A stretch of 64,000 nt of DNA from an uncultured Lachnospiraceae bacterium (GTDB lineage Bacteria; Bacillota; Clostridia; Lachnospirales; Lachnospiraceae). The notes beneath the pieces are model-generated. The model was not told the origin of the DNA. It did no database searches and saw only the letters and a list, made by a program, of their open reading frames with translations. Positions 34,900 through 43,902 of the stretch are shown piece after piece (within the stretch, counting starts at the first letter, position 1; each line of letters opens with the position of its first letter). Where the stretch lies: NCBI GenBank assembly GCA_934352055.1, contig CAKRJY010000003.1, forward strand, positions 62,001-126,000, given 5' to 3'. The translations under genes and the position numbers were made by a program.

Positions 34900-35334
34900 A
34901 TGGAAAAGAACAACGAAGTATTTAATGAGACAGTAAATACATTATTTCAGGGGATGGATGGATTTATTTCCACCAAAACAGTTGTAGGAGATGCCATTTA
35001 TATCGGTGATACGATTTTGGTACCACTTGTAAATGTGACCTTTGGTGTAGCCGCAGGTGCTTTTCGCGGTGAAAGAAAAAACAACTCTGGTGGCGGAATG
35101 GGCGGTAAATTGACCCCAAGCGCTGTGCTTGTTATTCATAATGGAGTGACACGCATGATTAGTGTAGACCGCAATTCCGGTATCGAAAAAATTCTTGATA
35201 TGGTGCCTGACTTTGTAGATAAATTTACAAGCAGAAAAAATGGTTCAAATCAGGATCCGGAAGCAAGAAAAGCTGCACATGATGAGATGGAAGACATTTT
35301 AAATGATGCTGTAAATAATACAACAGAGAAATAA
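34900..35334 (+). CDS. ytfJ: GerW/YtfJ family sporulation protein
   Basis: This 144-residue YtfJ-like protein has the family core: ETVNTLFQGMDGFI, the TVVGDAIYIGDTILVPLVNVTFGVAAG segment (split at GDTILVPLVN) and the Gly-rich NNSGGGMGGKLTPSAVLVI. Relatives are expressed in the forespore and affect germination in Bacillus. The frame opens at 34861, but the ATG at 34900 is preceded by AAAAGGAG with good spacing. It is the last gene of the operon, followed by an AT-rich terminator. Confidence 0.92.
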   Translation: MEKNNEVFNETVNTLFQGMDGFISTKTVVGDAIYIGDTILVPLVNVTFGVAAGAFRGERKNNSGGGMGGKLTPSAVLVIHNGVTRMISVDRNSGIEKILDMVPDFVDKFTSRKNGSNQDPEARKAAHDEMEDILNDAVNNTTEK

Positions 35335-35340
35335 TAAAAG

Positions 35341-35393
35341 AAAAAAGGCATATAATATATGTAACAAAGCATATGTTATATGTCTTTTATTAT
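35341..35393 (+). terminator. AT-rich terminator behind ytfJ
   Basis: A 19-bp stem (AAAAGGCATATAATATATG with its complement, two G-U pairs) closes an 8-base loop and is followed by TTTTATTATT. It is weak in GC but long, and sits 6 bp after the ytfJ stop. Its right arm overlaps the upstream part of a small open frame. Confidence 0.6.
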
Positions 35394-35394
35394 T

Positions 35395-35538
35395 ATGAAA
35401 AGAGTAATCGGTTTTGGCTTGATTTTTACAGGTCTTGGCATTGTGATCGGAAGTCTTATAGAAAGTGGGTGCATCTGCATACTACTTTCAATAGCACTTA
35501 TTGGTCTGGGGATAAAACTGTTTTGCTGCGATGCATAA
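35395..35538 (+). CDS. Possible small membrane protein (47 residues)
   Basis: A short frame, also open from an ATG at 35380, encodes Met-Lys-Arg-Val-Ile-Gly followed by two hydrophobic helices (GFGLIFTGLGIVIGSLI and ICILLSIALIGLGIKLF) and a Cys-Cys-Asp-Ala end. Tiny proteins of this shape, with a KR start, a glycine-rich double helix and a terminal Cys-Cys, occur widely in Clostridia. Against it are the lack of a clear ribosome binding site and the fact that its start lies at the end of the ytfJ terminator. Only read-through or an unseen promoter would express it. Confidence 0.4.
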   Translation: MKRVIGFGLIFTGLGIVIGSLIESGCICILLSIALIGLGIKLFCCDA

Positions 35539-35585
35539 AACAGAGAAGGATAGCAGAATATCTGTGTTTTTTCTCGTCGTTATAA

Positions 35586-35618
35586 CAAAAAAAGGAATTG
35601 CCTAAAAGACAATTCCTT
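35586..35618 (-). terminator. Terminator of rpmB
   Basis: On the - strand a 9-bp stem AAGGAATTG/CAATTCCTT with a 9-base loop is followed by seven T residues, directly behind the rpmB stop codon. Confidence 0.88.
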
Positions 35619-35631
35619 GATTGACGAAATA

Positions 35632-35817
35632 TTAAACTCGTTCAACTTTACCAGAACGTAAGCAAGATGCACATACGTACAACTTCTTAGGTGTTCCGTT
35701 AACGTTACATTTAACAGACTTGATGTTTGATTTCCACATTCTGTTTGATCTTCTATGAGAATGGCTCACATTATTTCCGAAATGAGCGCCTTTTCCACAA
35801 ACTGCACACTTAGCCAT
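35632..35817 (-). CDS. rpmB: 50S ribosomal protein L28
   Basis: This 61-residue L28 begins MAKCAVCGKGAHFGNNVSHS. It keeps the two zinc-ribbon pairs (CAVC at the N-terminus and CASC near residue 51), so it is the zinc-binding form. The open frame extends to 35910, but the ATG at 35817 has a perfect AAGGAGGTG site and gives the family N-terminus. The gene is divergent from the yloU-like gene, as in B. subtilis. Confidence 0.97.
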   Translation of the reverse strand: MAKCAVCGKGAHFGNNVSHSHRRSNRMWKSNIKSVKCNVNGTPKKLYVCASCLRSGKVERV

Positions 35818-35881
35818 GACTGCACCTCCTTGGATTATGGTTTTGTAATTTCTGTATTCGATACAAAATCGCAACACGCAT

Positions 35882-35910
35882 ATTATATCAGAGCATTTTC
35901 TAAAAAGCAA
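35882..35910 (-). promoter_or_regulatory. Promoter of rpmB
   Basis: On the - strand TTGCTT (35905-35910) and TATAAT (35882-35887) are 17 bp apart, with a TG extension of the -10. The predicted transcript has a leader of about 55 bases in which I see no strong structure. Confidence 0.72.
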
Positions 35911-35960
35911 CGTTTTTTTACTTCTTTTTTTGAAAAAATATTGATAAAGGAAAAATAAGA

Positions 35961-35988
35961 TTGTATTTTATGAAAAAACGTATATAAT
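35961..35988 (+). promoter_or_regulatory. Promoter of the yloU-fakA-recG operon
   Basis: TTGTAT (35961-35966) and TATAAT (35983-35988) are spaced by 16 bp, 53 bp before the start codon. Together with the rpmB promoter it explains the 223-bp divergent gap. Confidence 0.65.
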
Positions 35989-36040
35989 TAATACATATTA
36001 TGTCATTTATATTATGGACGATTAATGTGGAGGTATATAT

Positions 36041-36400
36041 ATGCAAGGTCAAATGGAAACCAATTTAGGTAAGATTGTGATTGAATCAGATGTTATTGCA
36101 ACCTATGCCGGTTCTGTGGCAGTAGAATGCTTTGGTATCGTAGGTATGGCTGCAGTGAATATGAAGGATGGTCTTGTAAAGTTATTAAAAAAAGATTATC
36201 TGAATCATGGAATCTCTGTTTTTATCGATGATAACAATGAGATTACACTTGATTTTCATGTAATTATTTCTTATGGTGTCAGTATTGCAACCGTTGCAGA
36301 CAATTTAATGGAGACTGTTAAGTATAAGGTGGAATCCTTTACAGGTATGACAGTCAAAGCAATGAATATCTACGTTGAAGGCGTAAGAGTGATTGACTAA
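36041..36400 (+). CDS. Asp23/Gls24 family protein (YloU-like)
   Basis: The 119-residue protein is an Asp23/Gls24 domain (GKIVIESDVIATYAGSVAVECFGIVGM at the start, split at AGSVAVECFG; VEGVRVID at the end). This size and its place next to the fakA/recG pair match B. subtilis YloU. The family is membrane-associated or linked to envelope stress and fatty acid metabolism; the exact role is unclear. GGAGG lies 10 bp before the ATG, and fakA follows after 15 bp. Confidence 0.9.
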   Translation: MQGQMETNLGKIVIESDVIATYAGSVAVECFGIVGMAAVNMKDGLVKLLKKDYLNHGISVFIDDNNEITLDFHVIISYGVSIATVADNLMETVKYKVESFTGMTVKAMNIYVEGVRVID

Positions 36401-36415
36401 GGAGGATTTACGATA

Positions 36416-38086
36416 GTGGAAGCCAATACAATTAATGCAGCTACGCTTGCCAAGATGTTTTTAGCGGGTGCAAAGAATTTAGAGTCAAAAAAAGAATGGA
36501 TCAATGAATTGAATGTATTTCCAGTACCGGATGGAGACACTGGAACAAATATGACAATGACAATTATGTCTGCGGCTAAAGAAGTCAGCGCATTGGAACA
36601 AGTCGATATGAAGACTCTTGCCAAGGCTATTTCATCCGGTTCTCTTCGTGGAGCACGTGGTAACTCCGGTGTTATTCTTTCACAGTTGTTACGTGGATTT
36701 ACAAAGGCAATCAAAGAAGTAGACGAAGTAGATGTTGATATTTTATGCGAGGCATTACAGCGTGCGGTTGAGACAGCATATAAGGCTGTTATGAAGCCAA
36801 AAGAAGGTACCATTCTTACTGTTGCTAAGGGCGCGGCAGATAAAGCATTGGAATTAGTAGATACAACAGATGACATCGTATATTTTATTGATGAAATCAT
36901 CAAAGAGGCTGATTTTGTTCTTAGTAAGACACCAGATATGCTTCCTGTATTAAAACAGGCAGGTGTTGTGGATTCCGGCGGACAGGGTCTGGTTGTCGTT
37001 ATGCAGGGTGCATACGATTGTCTGATGGGCAAAGAGGTAGATTATACGATCACACCAGATCAGACCTCTGGTCAGGTGACAAAAATCACCCCAGAGACAG
37101 AAGCAGAGATCAAATTCGGTTATTGTACAGAGTTTATTATTGTACTAGATCAGCCATTAACAGAGGCGCAGGAGCAGGAGTACAAGGGATATCTCGAATC
37201 TATTGGTGATTCGATTGTCGTTGTCGCTGATGATGAGATTGTTAAGACCCATGTACATACCAATGATCCGGGCCTTGCTATTCAGAAGGCCTTGACACAT
37301 GGTTCTCTTAGCAAAATCAAGATTGACAATATGCGTGAAGAACATCAGGAACGTCTGATCAAAGATGCTGAAAAAGCAGCTGCACAGCAGGCAGCAGAAG
37401 AAGCACCAGCAAGCACAGAGCCGGAAAAGGAAATGGGATTTGTAGCGGTATCGATTGGTGAAGGATTAAATGAAATCTTCAAGGAATTAGGTGTTGATTA
37501 CATGATTGAAGGTGGTCAGACCATGAATCCAAGTACGGAAGATGTTTTGGATGCAATTGCAAAAGTATCGGCAAAGACCGTTTTTGTTCTTCCAAACAAC
37601 AAGAACATTATTTTAGCAGCAAATCAGGCGGCATCTTTATGTGAGGATAAAGAAGTTATTGTACTTCCAACCAAGACGATTCCTCAGGGCATTACAGCAC
37701 TGATTAACTTCATTCCGGAGCAGAGCGCGAAAGAAAACGAAGCACGCATGAATGAAGAAATTGCTAATGTTAAGACAGGACAAGTCACATATGCGGTACG
37801 TGATACCGTCATTGATGACAAAGAGATTCACGAAGGCGATTACATGGGTATCGGAGATGCAGGTATTCTTGCAGTCAATACAGATATTCAGGCTGTCTTT
37901 TTAGATATGATTGCAGAGATGGTGGATGAAGATTCTGCTATTGTTAGTATCTATTATGGTGCAGATGTTACAGAAGCTGATGCCAAAGCGCTTTCTTCTG
38001 CTGTAGAAGAGAAGTTCTCTGACCTTGAAGTAGAATTACAAATGGGTGGTCAGCCGGTTTATTATTATATTGCATCTGTAGAATAG
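36416..38086 (+). CDS. fakA: DAK2-domain fatty acid kinase catalytic subunit (FakA/YloV-like)
   Basis: The 556-residue protein has an N-terminal DhaL/DAK2 nucleotide-binding domain (about residues 1-200). Its ligands are seen in NVFPVPDGDTGTNMTMT and SLRGARGNSGVILSQLLRG. A middle domain contains FGYCTEFI and THVHTNDPG, and the C-terminal domain is of the FakA type. FakA phosphorylates fatty acids bound to FakB for phospholipid synthesis. No fakB lies in the window. The start is a GTG with AAGGAGG in front. Confidence 0.92.
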   Translation: MEANTINAATLAKMFLAGAKNLESKKEWINELNVFPVPDGDTGTNMTMTIMSAAKEVSALEQVDMKTLAKAISSGSLRGARGNSGVILSQLLRGFTKAIKEVDEVDVDILCEALQRAVETAYKAVMKPKEGTILTVAKGAADKALELVDTTDDIVYFIDEIIKEADFVLSKTPDMLPVLKQAGVVDSGGQGLVVVMQGAYDCLMGKEVDYTITPDQTSGQVTKITPETEAEIKFGYCTEFIIVLDQPLTEAQEQEYKGYLESIGDSIVVVADDEIVKTHVHTNDPGLAIQKALTHGSLSKIKIDNMREEHQERLIKDAEKAAAQQAAEEAPASTEPEKEMGFVAVSIGEGLNEIFKELGVDYMIEGGQTMNPSTEDVLDAIAKVSAKTVFVLPNNKNIILAANQAASLCEDKEVIVLPTKTIPQGITALINFIPEQSAKENEARMNEEIANVKTGQVTYAVRDTVIDDKEIHEGDYMGIGDAGILAVNTDIQAVFLDMIAEMVDEDSAIVSIYYGADVTEADAKALSSAVEEKFSDLEVELQMGGQPVYYYIASVE

Positions 38087-38093
38087 GAGTATT

Positions 38094-40142
38094 ATGAATC
38101 TATATTCTTCATTGCGTGAAATCAAAGGCGTAGGAGAAAAAACAGAACAATTATTTCAAAAGATAGGAGTATATACCGTAAGGGATATACTCCTTCATTT
38201 TCCAAGAGGATATCAGGAATTTCCGGAAGCGGGTGGTATTAGCACAGATGATTGTGGTCATCTTGTTGCTATCTGCGGTAAGTTACGCACACCGGCAAGC
38301 TATCGCAGAGGAAAGCGGATGGACATTACGCTTGCTACTGTATTTTCAGAAGATATTGCACTCGAATGCATCTGGTTTCGTATGCCATATATGGCAAAGC
38401 AGCTTACCGTAGGACAACCGTTTATTTTTTATGGTGTATTAAACGAAGAGGGGAATCGCTTTAAGATGGAACAGCCAGCCGTATATACACCAGATAAATA
38501 CCTCTCCATGCGAGACTGCTTACAGCCGGTTTATAGTCTGACCAAAGGAATGACACAACAAATGGTTCGCAAAATAATAGCAGCAGCATTGGATGAGATC
38601 AATGATACAGAACAGGAATGTCTGCCAGCAGCAATTGTGCAGTGTGAGCATTTTCCATCGCATTTGCAGGCGATATATAAGATTCATTTCCCGGAAAATT
38701 TGGCATCTCTTGCACAAGGCCGCAAGCGTATTGTATACGAGGAATTTTTCTATTTTATATTACACAGTCGTATTTTAGAAGCTGGAACAACGGGTATTTT
38801 GAATCCATGGACATTTTCGGATACGAAAACGACGGATATGGTCATGCAAAAACTGCCGTATGATTTAACAAAAGGACAAGCGGAAACGCTGGCGCAAATC
38901 CGTAGTGACTTACAAGGACCTTATGTATCCCAGCGTTTGATTCAAGGTGATGTTGGATCCGGCAAAACCATTGTTGCCTTTCTTGCCATGTTAGACGCTG
39001 TTGCAAATGGCTATCAGGCTGCTATTATGGCGCCGACAGAAGTACTTGCCATGCAGCATGCACAATCCTTTAAAGAGATGTGTCACGATTTTTCTCTTCC
39101 ATATCAGGTGGTTTGTCTGACCGGATCTATGACTGCTGCGCAAAAACGTAAAGCATATGAAATCATAGCGACAACGCCTGGCATTTTTGTCGTTGGTACC
39201 CACGCACTGATACAGGAAAAAGTAGATTATCTGGATCTTGCATTAGTTGTTACGGACGAACAACATCGCTTTGGTGTAAAACAGCGTGAAAAACTATCAA
39301 AAAAAGGTGTTACACCACATATGCTTGTTATGAGCGCGACACCAATACCACGTACCTTAGCAATGATTTTATATGGAAATATGCAAATATCAGCCATACA
39401 TGAGCTGCCAGCTAATCGTATTCCGATTAAGACGTGTGTCATCAAAGAGGATTTACGTCAAAAAGGCTATGCAATGATTGGAAACGAACTGAAAGCCGGA
39501 CATCAGGCATATATTATCTGCCCTCTGGTTGAAGCAAGTGAACAAACAGAAGCAGAAAATGTGACAGATTACGTGGAAAAAATCCGTCCGATTTTCGGCA
39601 GACAAGTGATCATAGAAGCATTACACGGTAAAATGTCACCAAAAGAAAAAAATGCAATTATGCAATCTTTTGCTGCGGGGGAAATACAGATTCTGGTATC
39701 CACAACGGTTGTAGAAGTAGGTGTTAATGTACCGAATGCAACAGTCATTATGATTGAAGATGCTAATCGATTTGGACTGGCACAATTACATCAGCTGCGC
39801 GGACGTGTTGGACGTGGAAAGTGGCAATCGTATTGTATTTTGATGGACAAATCTAAGGGTAAGAAAAAATCAGAACGCCTGGATGTTTTATATCAATCGA
39901 ATGATGGCTTCTTTATTGCTAAAGAAGATTTACGCTTGCGTGGTCCGGGAGATTTCTTTGGTATCCGTCAAAGTGGCGAATTGGGATTTCGATTGGCTGA
40001 TATTATTGGAGATGCCGATGTGCTACAACAGGCTTCCGAGGATGTAAATCAGCTGTTGAGAGAAGACGAAACGCTGTCTGCATATCCCCAAATACAGAGG
40101 CAATTATCGTCGTTTGCGACAGATAATAATATGATCCTATAA
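38094..40142 (+). CDS. recG: ATP-dependent DNA helicase RecG
   Basis: This 682-residue RecG remodels stalled replication forks and branched DNA. It has the N-terminal wedge (OB-fold) domain (about residues 1-230), then a superfamily 2 helicase core with Walker A GDVGSGKTIVA (near 285), the DEQH box and motif III MSATPIPRTLAMI. The C-terminal half carries HGKMSPKEKNAIM, STTVVEVGVNVPNAT and QLRGRVGRG. All motifs are intact and the length is normal. The yloU-fakA-recG order is conserved in Firmicutes. Confidence 0.97.
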   Translation: MNLYSSLREIKGVGEKTEQLFQKIGVYTVRDILLHFPRGYQEFPEAGGISTDDCGHLVAICGKLRTPASYRRGKRMDITLATVFSEDIALECIWFRMPYMAKQLTVGQPFIFYGVLNEEGNRFKMEQPAVYTPDKYLSMRDCLQPVYSLTKGMTQQMVRKIIAAALDEINDTEQECLPAAIVQCEHFPSHLQAIYKIHFPENLASLAQGRKRIVYEEFFYFILHSRILEAGTTGILNPWTFSDTKTTDMVMQKLPYDLTKGQAETLAQIRSDLQGPYVSQRLIQGDVGSGKTIVAFLAMLDAVANGYQAAIMAPTEVLAMQHAQSFKEMCHDFSLPYQVVCLTGSMTAAQKRKAYEIIATTPGIFVVGTHALIQEKVDYLDLALVVTDEQHRFGVKQREKLSKKGVTPHMLVMSATPIPRTLAMILYGNMQISAIHELPANRIPIKTCVIKEDLRQKGYAMIGNELKAGHQAYIICPLVEASEQTEAENVTDYVEKIRPIFGRQVIIEALHGKMSPKEKNAIMQSFAAGEIQILVSTTVVEVGVNVPNATVIMIEDANRFGLAQLHQLRGRVGRGKWQSYCILMDKSKGKKKSERLDVLYQSNDGFFIAKEDLRLRGPGDFFGIRQSGELGFRLADIIGDADVLQQASEDVNQLLREDETLSAYPQIQRQLSSFATDNNMIL

Positions 40143-40145
40143 AAA

Positions 40146-40197
40146 TAACGACCTCCAATCGTTAGATTTTACATCTGACTTTTGGGGGTCGTTTTTT
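40146..40197. terminator. Bidirectional terminator between recG and rqcH
   Basis: A stem of AACGACC-T-CCAA with its complement (one G-U pair) encloses a smaller AGAT/ATCT hairpin. It ends in six T residues on the + strand and A-rich sequence on the left side. It lies between convergent genes. Confidence 0.85.
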
Positions 40198-40207
40198 ATT
40201 TTTTGAC

Positions 40208-41962
40208 TTATTTATCACTGATAAGCGTTACATGCGCAAGCGATGGCGTTGCGACAAGAGAATAATTCGTATAGTAAACAACAAATCCTGGGGCGGAACC
40301 ATTTGGTTTTTTTACATTTTTCTTTTGTAAATAATCAATTTCTACTTTTTCGTTTTCTCTGCCGCTAGAGTAGTATGCAGCAAGTGCGGCTGCATATTCA
40401 AAAGTGGAATCCGGTAATTCCTGATTTTCGGCTTTGACAATTACATGCGAACCTGTCATTTGTTTTGCGTGAAACCACCAATCATTTCCAGTTGCAAATT
40501 TAAAGGTTAATTGATCATTTTGATAGTTATTTTTACCAACGTAAATATGAAATCCATTGTCGTCTACAAAATGTAATGGCTTACTTTTTGGTATCCTGTT
40601 TTTCTTTTTGCCATAATGCTTTTTGATAAAACCGAATTCCTGTAATTCTTCTTTGATGGCTGCAAGATCACCTTCGGTTTCTGCAATAGCTAGCGATGTT
40701 TCGATGGATTCCAAGTGATGGATTTCATTTTCGGTTTCAACGATATAGGAAGAAAGTGCATCACTGGTACGTTTTAACTTGGCATATTTATCAAAATACT
40801 TTTTAGCATTATCCATAGCATCAAGGGTCGGATCTAATGGAATGGTGAGCGGTTCATTGGTATAATAATTGGTCACTTCCATGGATTTTGCGCCAGGGAT
40901 TGAAGAGTAACCATACGTATGCAGCATTTCACCATAAATTCTGTATTTATCTTTTTTTTCTGTATCTGCCAACTGCTTTTTTTGTAATTGATATTTTTTT
41001 CGATCGCGTTCTAAGTGTACACTTACGATTTTGCGGAGATCCGTAGATTTTTGATGGATCACCGTATATTGATTGCGTTTGGCATAAAAAGATTCTAAAA
41101 CCTCAGACATAGAATCGTATTCCCGACATTCCATATCGCTATAGATAGAAAGTGGAAGAGGAGAAAATTCTTTCGGCGCACCGGTAATCGGATCGTAATA
41201 AATACAGTAGGTAAAGGCTTGCTCATTCAATGCCTGTAATATTATTTGTACCTGTTCATAGAGATGGATACCATCTTCAGCAGAAAGTGATGCCGTAGAA
41301 AGATCGGCATCGAGTCCTGCCCGATACGCGATTTCTGTAGCAACAATTGGAGAAAATCCTATCAGCGTCGTATAAATTGCCTTTGCAATGGAACATGGTT
41401 TGTTTAAAATCATGTCTGTAAATTGTTCCTGCGTCATATCCCAGGGATTGATACGTCCTTCCTGGGCCGGAATAAAATAAGAACGTCCCGGAAGTACCTC
41501 ACGAATAGAACTCATCTGACCGGAGACATGTTTTATGCTGTCGATGATTGTATGGTTATCATCACAAAAAATAATATTACTGTGTTTTCCCATAATTTCC
41601 ACATAAAGATATTTTACCGCAGGATCTCCCATTTCATCTAAGTGTTCAATGGTAAAACAAATAACACGTTCCATCGAAGGCTGCGTAACATCCGTTATGC
41701 GGCCGTTGCCGATATATTTGCGAAGCAGCATGCAAAAATTGGGTGCTGTCATAGGACTTGTTTTGTTTGTCTGTGTCATATATAAAAAAGGCAGGGATGC
41801 ATTTGCGGATATCAAAAGGCGGTTGTTTTTCATGGTAACACCTTTGAAGGTAAAGAGAAGTTCTTCACGTTCCGGTTGTGCAATTTTACTGATGCGTTGT
41901 CCAACGAGCACCTGTTTTAGTTCCTGCATAATACAATTTGTTGTAATACCGTCAAAAGCCAT
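40208..41962 (-). CDS. rqcH: NFACT family ribosome quality control protein (RqcH / FbpA-like)
   Basis: The 584-residue protein belongs to the NFACT family. RqcH adds C-terminal alanine tails to nascent chains on stalled 50S subunits; older names are fibronectin-binding protein A. The N-terminal NFACT-N domain begins MAFDGITTNCIMQELKQ and contains GQRISKIAQPEREELLF. A long coiled coil follows (about residues 300-440), then the NFACT-R part with DNGFHIYVGKNNYQND and NDWWFHAKQMTGSHVIV. AAAAGGAG lies 9 bp before the ATG. It is a single-gene unit with its own promoter. Confidence 0.92.
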   Translation of the reverse strand: MAFDGITTNCIMQELKQVLVGQRISKIAQPEREELLFTFKGVTMKNNRLLISANASLPFLYMTQTNKTSPMTAPNFCMLLRKYIGNGRITDVTQPSMERVICFTIEHLDEMGDPAVKYLYVEIMGKHSNIIFCDDNHTIIDSIKHVSGQMSSIREVLPGRSYFIPAQEGRINPWDMTQEQFTDMILNKPCSIAKAIYTTLIGFSPIVATEIAYRAGLDADLSTASLSAEDGIHLYEQVQIILQALNEQAFTYCIYYDPITGAPKEFSPLPLSIYSDMECREYDSMSEVLESFYAKRNQYTVIHQKSTDLRKIVSVHLERDRKKYQLQKKQLADTEKKDKYRIYGEMLHTYGYSSIPGAKSMEVTNYYTNEPLTIPLDPTLDAMDNAKKYFDKYAKLKRTSDALSSYIVETENEIHHLESIETSLAIAETEGDLAAIKEELQEFGFIKKHYGKKKNRIPKSKPLHFVDDNGFHIYVGKNNYQNDQLTFKFATGNDWWFHAKQMTGSHVIVKAENQELPDSTFEYAAALAAYYSSGRENEKVEIDYLQKKNVKKPNGSAPGFVVYYTNYSLVATPSLAHVTLISDK

Positions 41963-41997
41963 AAGTATCTCCTTTTGTCTGTCTTTTATCTTACTAT

Positions 41998-42025
41998 ATT
42001 ATAAATGTTTATATTGAAAAAACAA
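41998..42025 (-). promoter_or_regulatory. Promoter of rqcH
   Basis: On the - strand TTGTTT (42020-42025) and TATAAT (41998-42003) are 16 bp apart, 36 bp before the rqcH start. The divergent yicC promoter lies immediately to the right. Confidence 0.6.
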
Positions 42026-42036
42026 ATACAAATAAT

Positions 42037-42065
42037 TTGACCTTTTGTAATGGATTTAATATAAT
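42037..42065 (+). promoter_or_regulatory. Promoter of the yicC-remA-gmk operon
   Basis: TTGACC (42037-42042) and TATAAT (42060-42065) are separated by exactly 17 bp. This is one of the strongest matches in the window and heads a long run of + strand genes down to the coiled-coil gene ending at 47795. Confidence 0.78.
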
Positions 42066-42115
42066 ATAAATATCTATGCATAGGTATTTTTATGCAAATG
42101 GGAGGTGCCAGTGGC

Positions 42116-42994
42116 ATGATAAAGAGCATGACAGGTTTTGGCAGAGGCGAAGCCGGTGATGAGATACGAAAGATTATAGTGGAGATCAAATCTGTAAACC
42201 ATCGATATTTGGATTTGAATGTAAAACTCCCTAGAAAATTAAATGCATACGAAGTAGAGATTCGTAATGTGATCAAATCGCGGATTGTACGTGGTAAATT
42301 GGATGTATTTATTACATTAGAAGAGACAAAAGAAGCATCGGATGTTTTGCATTATAATACCCATGTTGCAGATATGTATATGGAAAATCTGCGTAAAATG
42401 TCACAGGATTATGGCATACCTTTTGATGTTACAGCATCTTCACTGGCTCGTTTTCCGGATGTGTTGGAAATCACAGAAGCTGAAGAAGATGATGAAATGC
42501 TGCATCTGTTTTTGATGGATGCCTTAACAAGTGCACTCGATCAATTTATTGAAAATCGAACACAGGAAGGTATGCGCCTGCAACAGGATTTGCTTTCAAA
42601 AATGGATGAAATGTCTGAGTATGTTTCATTTTTGGAAAAACGTTCACCGATGATTGTGGAAGAATATCGTGATAAACTACATACAAAAGTGGCAGAGATG
42701 TTAGGAGATACGTCTATGGATGAGAATCGTATTGCTGCTGAAGTCGTCATTTATGCCGATAAAGTCTGCATTGACGAAGAGATGGTACGTCTCCGCAGTC
42801 ATGTCGATGAGACAAGACATATGTTATCCGATGCCGAAGAAGTGGGACGTAAGCTTGATTTTATCGCACAGGAAATGAATCGCGAAGCGAATACTATTCT
42901 TTCAAAATCAACAGATGTAGAAATCGCCGGTGTTGGTATTTCTTTGAAGACATTGATTGAAAAAGTTCGTGAACAAATTCAAAACTTAGAATAG
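42116..42994 (+). CDS. yicC: YicC/YloC family endoribonuclease-like protein
   Basis: The 292-residue protein has the family N-terminus MIKSMTGFGRGE, KSVNHRYLDLNVKLPR, and the C-terminal DUF1732 part GRKLDFIAQEMNREANTI with the metal-site Glu. Studied members cleave RNA or adapt RNA decay. GGGAGG sits 10 bp before the ATG at 42116, and an upstream in-frame ATG at 42092 lies before that site and is rejected. In Bacillus the same yicC-remA-gmk-rpoZ order occurs. Confidence 0.93.
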   Translation: MIKSMTGFGRGEAGDEIRKIIVEIKSVNHRYLDLNVKLPRKLNAYEVEIRNVIKSRIVRGKLDVFITLEETKEASDVLHYNTHVADMYMENLRKMSQDYGIPFDVTASSLARFPDVLEITEAEEDDEMLHLFLMDALTSALDQFIENRTQEGMRLQQDLLSKMDEMSEYVSFLEKRSPMIVEEYRDKLHTKVAEMLGDTSMDENRIAAEVVIYADKVCIDEEMVRLRSHVDETRHMLSDAEEVGRKLDFIAQEMNREANTILSKSTDVEIAGVGISLKTLIEKVREQIQNLE

Positions 42995-43004
42995 GAACAT
43001 CATT

Positions 43005-43268
43005 ATGGCATTTATCAATATAGGATTTGGAAATATCATTAATACAGATAAGGTTGTATCTATTGTAACGCCGGATTCCGCACCGGCCAAACGTTTGGTG
43101 CAGCGTGCAAAAGAAGATGGCAACATCATTGATGCAACGCAAGGACGTCGCACCAGAGGTATTATTATCACAGATCAGCATATCGTACTTTCTGCATTAT
43201 TGCCGGATACGATTGCTACAAGATCAAAAGAAGCAGCAATAAAAAAGAAGGAGGCTGATGTCTTATGA
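43005..43268 (+). CDS. remA: Extracellular matrix regulatory protein RemA (DUF370)
   Basis: This 87-residue RemA-like DNA-binding protein (FINIGFGNIINTDKVVSI and the basic GRRTRGIIITDQHIVLSAL core) activates biofilm matrix genes in B. subtilis, where it assembles into ring-like oligomers. The target genes here are unknown. Its last codons overlap the gmk start (ATGA), so the two are translationally coupled. Confidence 0.94.
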   Translation: MAFINIGFGNIINTDKVVSIVTPDSAPAKRLVQRAKEDGNIIDATQGRRTRGIIITDQHIVLSALLPDTIATRSKEAAIKKKEADVL

Positions 43269-43897
43269 CAAGGAAAGGAATGATCATTGTTTTATCCGGT
43301 TTTTCAGGCGCTGGCAAAGGCACGATCATGAAAAACCTGTTAAAAGAACATCCGGGAGAATACCACTTGTCTATTTCTGCGACTACCAGGTCAAAACGGC
43401 AGGGAGAAGAAGATGGCAGAGAATATTTTTTCAAGACAAGAGAAGAATTTGATCAGATGATCGCAGAGGGTGAATTGTTGGAATATGCCACTTTCAATGG
43501 TAATTCCTACGGCACACCACGTTCTTATGTAGAAAAATTAGTAAATGAAGGAAAAGATGTTATTCTTGAAATTGAAATTCAAGGTGCATTACAAGTAAAA
43601 AAATTATATCCGGAGGCATTGCTTCTTTTTGTTATGCCACCTTCTGCAGATGCTTTAAAAGAGCGTCTTGTTGGCAGAGGCACGGAAACACCAGATGTGA
43701 TTGCACAGCGTCTGGCTATATCATCAAAAGAATCCCAGTATATGGGAGGTTATGATTATTTGGTCATCAATGATCAGATTGAAAAGAGTGTAGAAAATGT
43801 GCATGCTATTATTTCTTGTGAACATTTTAAAACAGCAAGAAATTCAGATACAATAGACATGATTCAACAAGATTTAAAGAAATTTGAAGGGAGATAG
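43265..43897 (+). CDS. gmk: Guanylate kinase
   Basis: This 210-residue enzyme phosphorylates GMP and dGMP. The P-loop GFSGAGKGT is near residue 13, the GMP-binding SATTRSKRQGEEDGREYFF follows near 40, and the lid RLVGRGTETPDVIAQRL is near 140. The GGAGG ribosome binding site lies inside remA. The length is standard and all motifs are intact. Confidence 0.97.
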   Translation: MTRKGMIIVLSGFSGAGKGTIMKNLLKEHPGEYHLSISATTRSKRQGEEDGREYFFKTREEFDQMIAEGELLEYATFNGNSYGTPRSYVEKLVNEGKDVILEIEIQGALQVKKLYPEALLLFVMPPSADALKERLVGRGTETPDVIAQRLAISSKESQYMGGYDYLVINDQIEKSVENVHAIISCEHFKTARNSDTIDMIQQDLKKFEGR

Positions 43898-43902
43898 GAA
43901 GT

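Noticed and set aside
35373..35585. 70-codon + strand frame starting in the ytfJ terminator
   Set aside because: Its Tyr/Trp/Arg-rich product looks like an out-of-frame translation of the hydrophobic small frame at 35395-35538, which is the better candidate.
36397..37032. Open frame of 211 codons on the - strand over fakA
   Set aside because: It lies entirely inside the strongly conserved fakA gene and has typical antisense composition.
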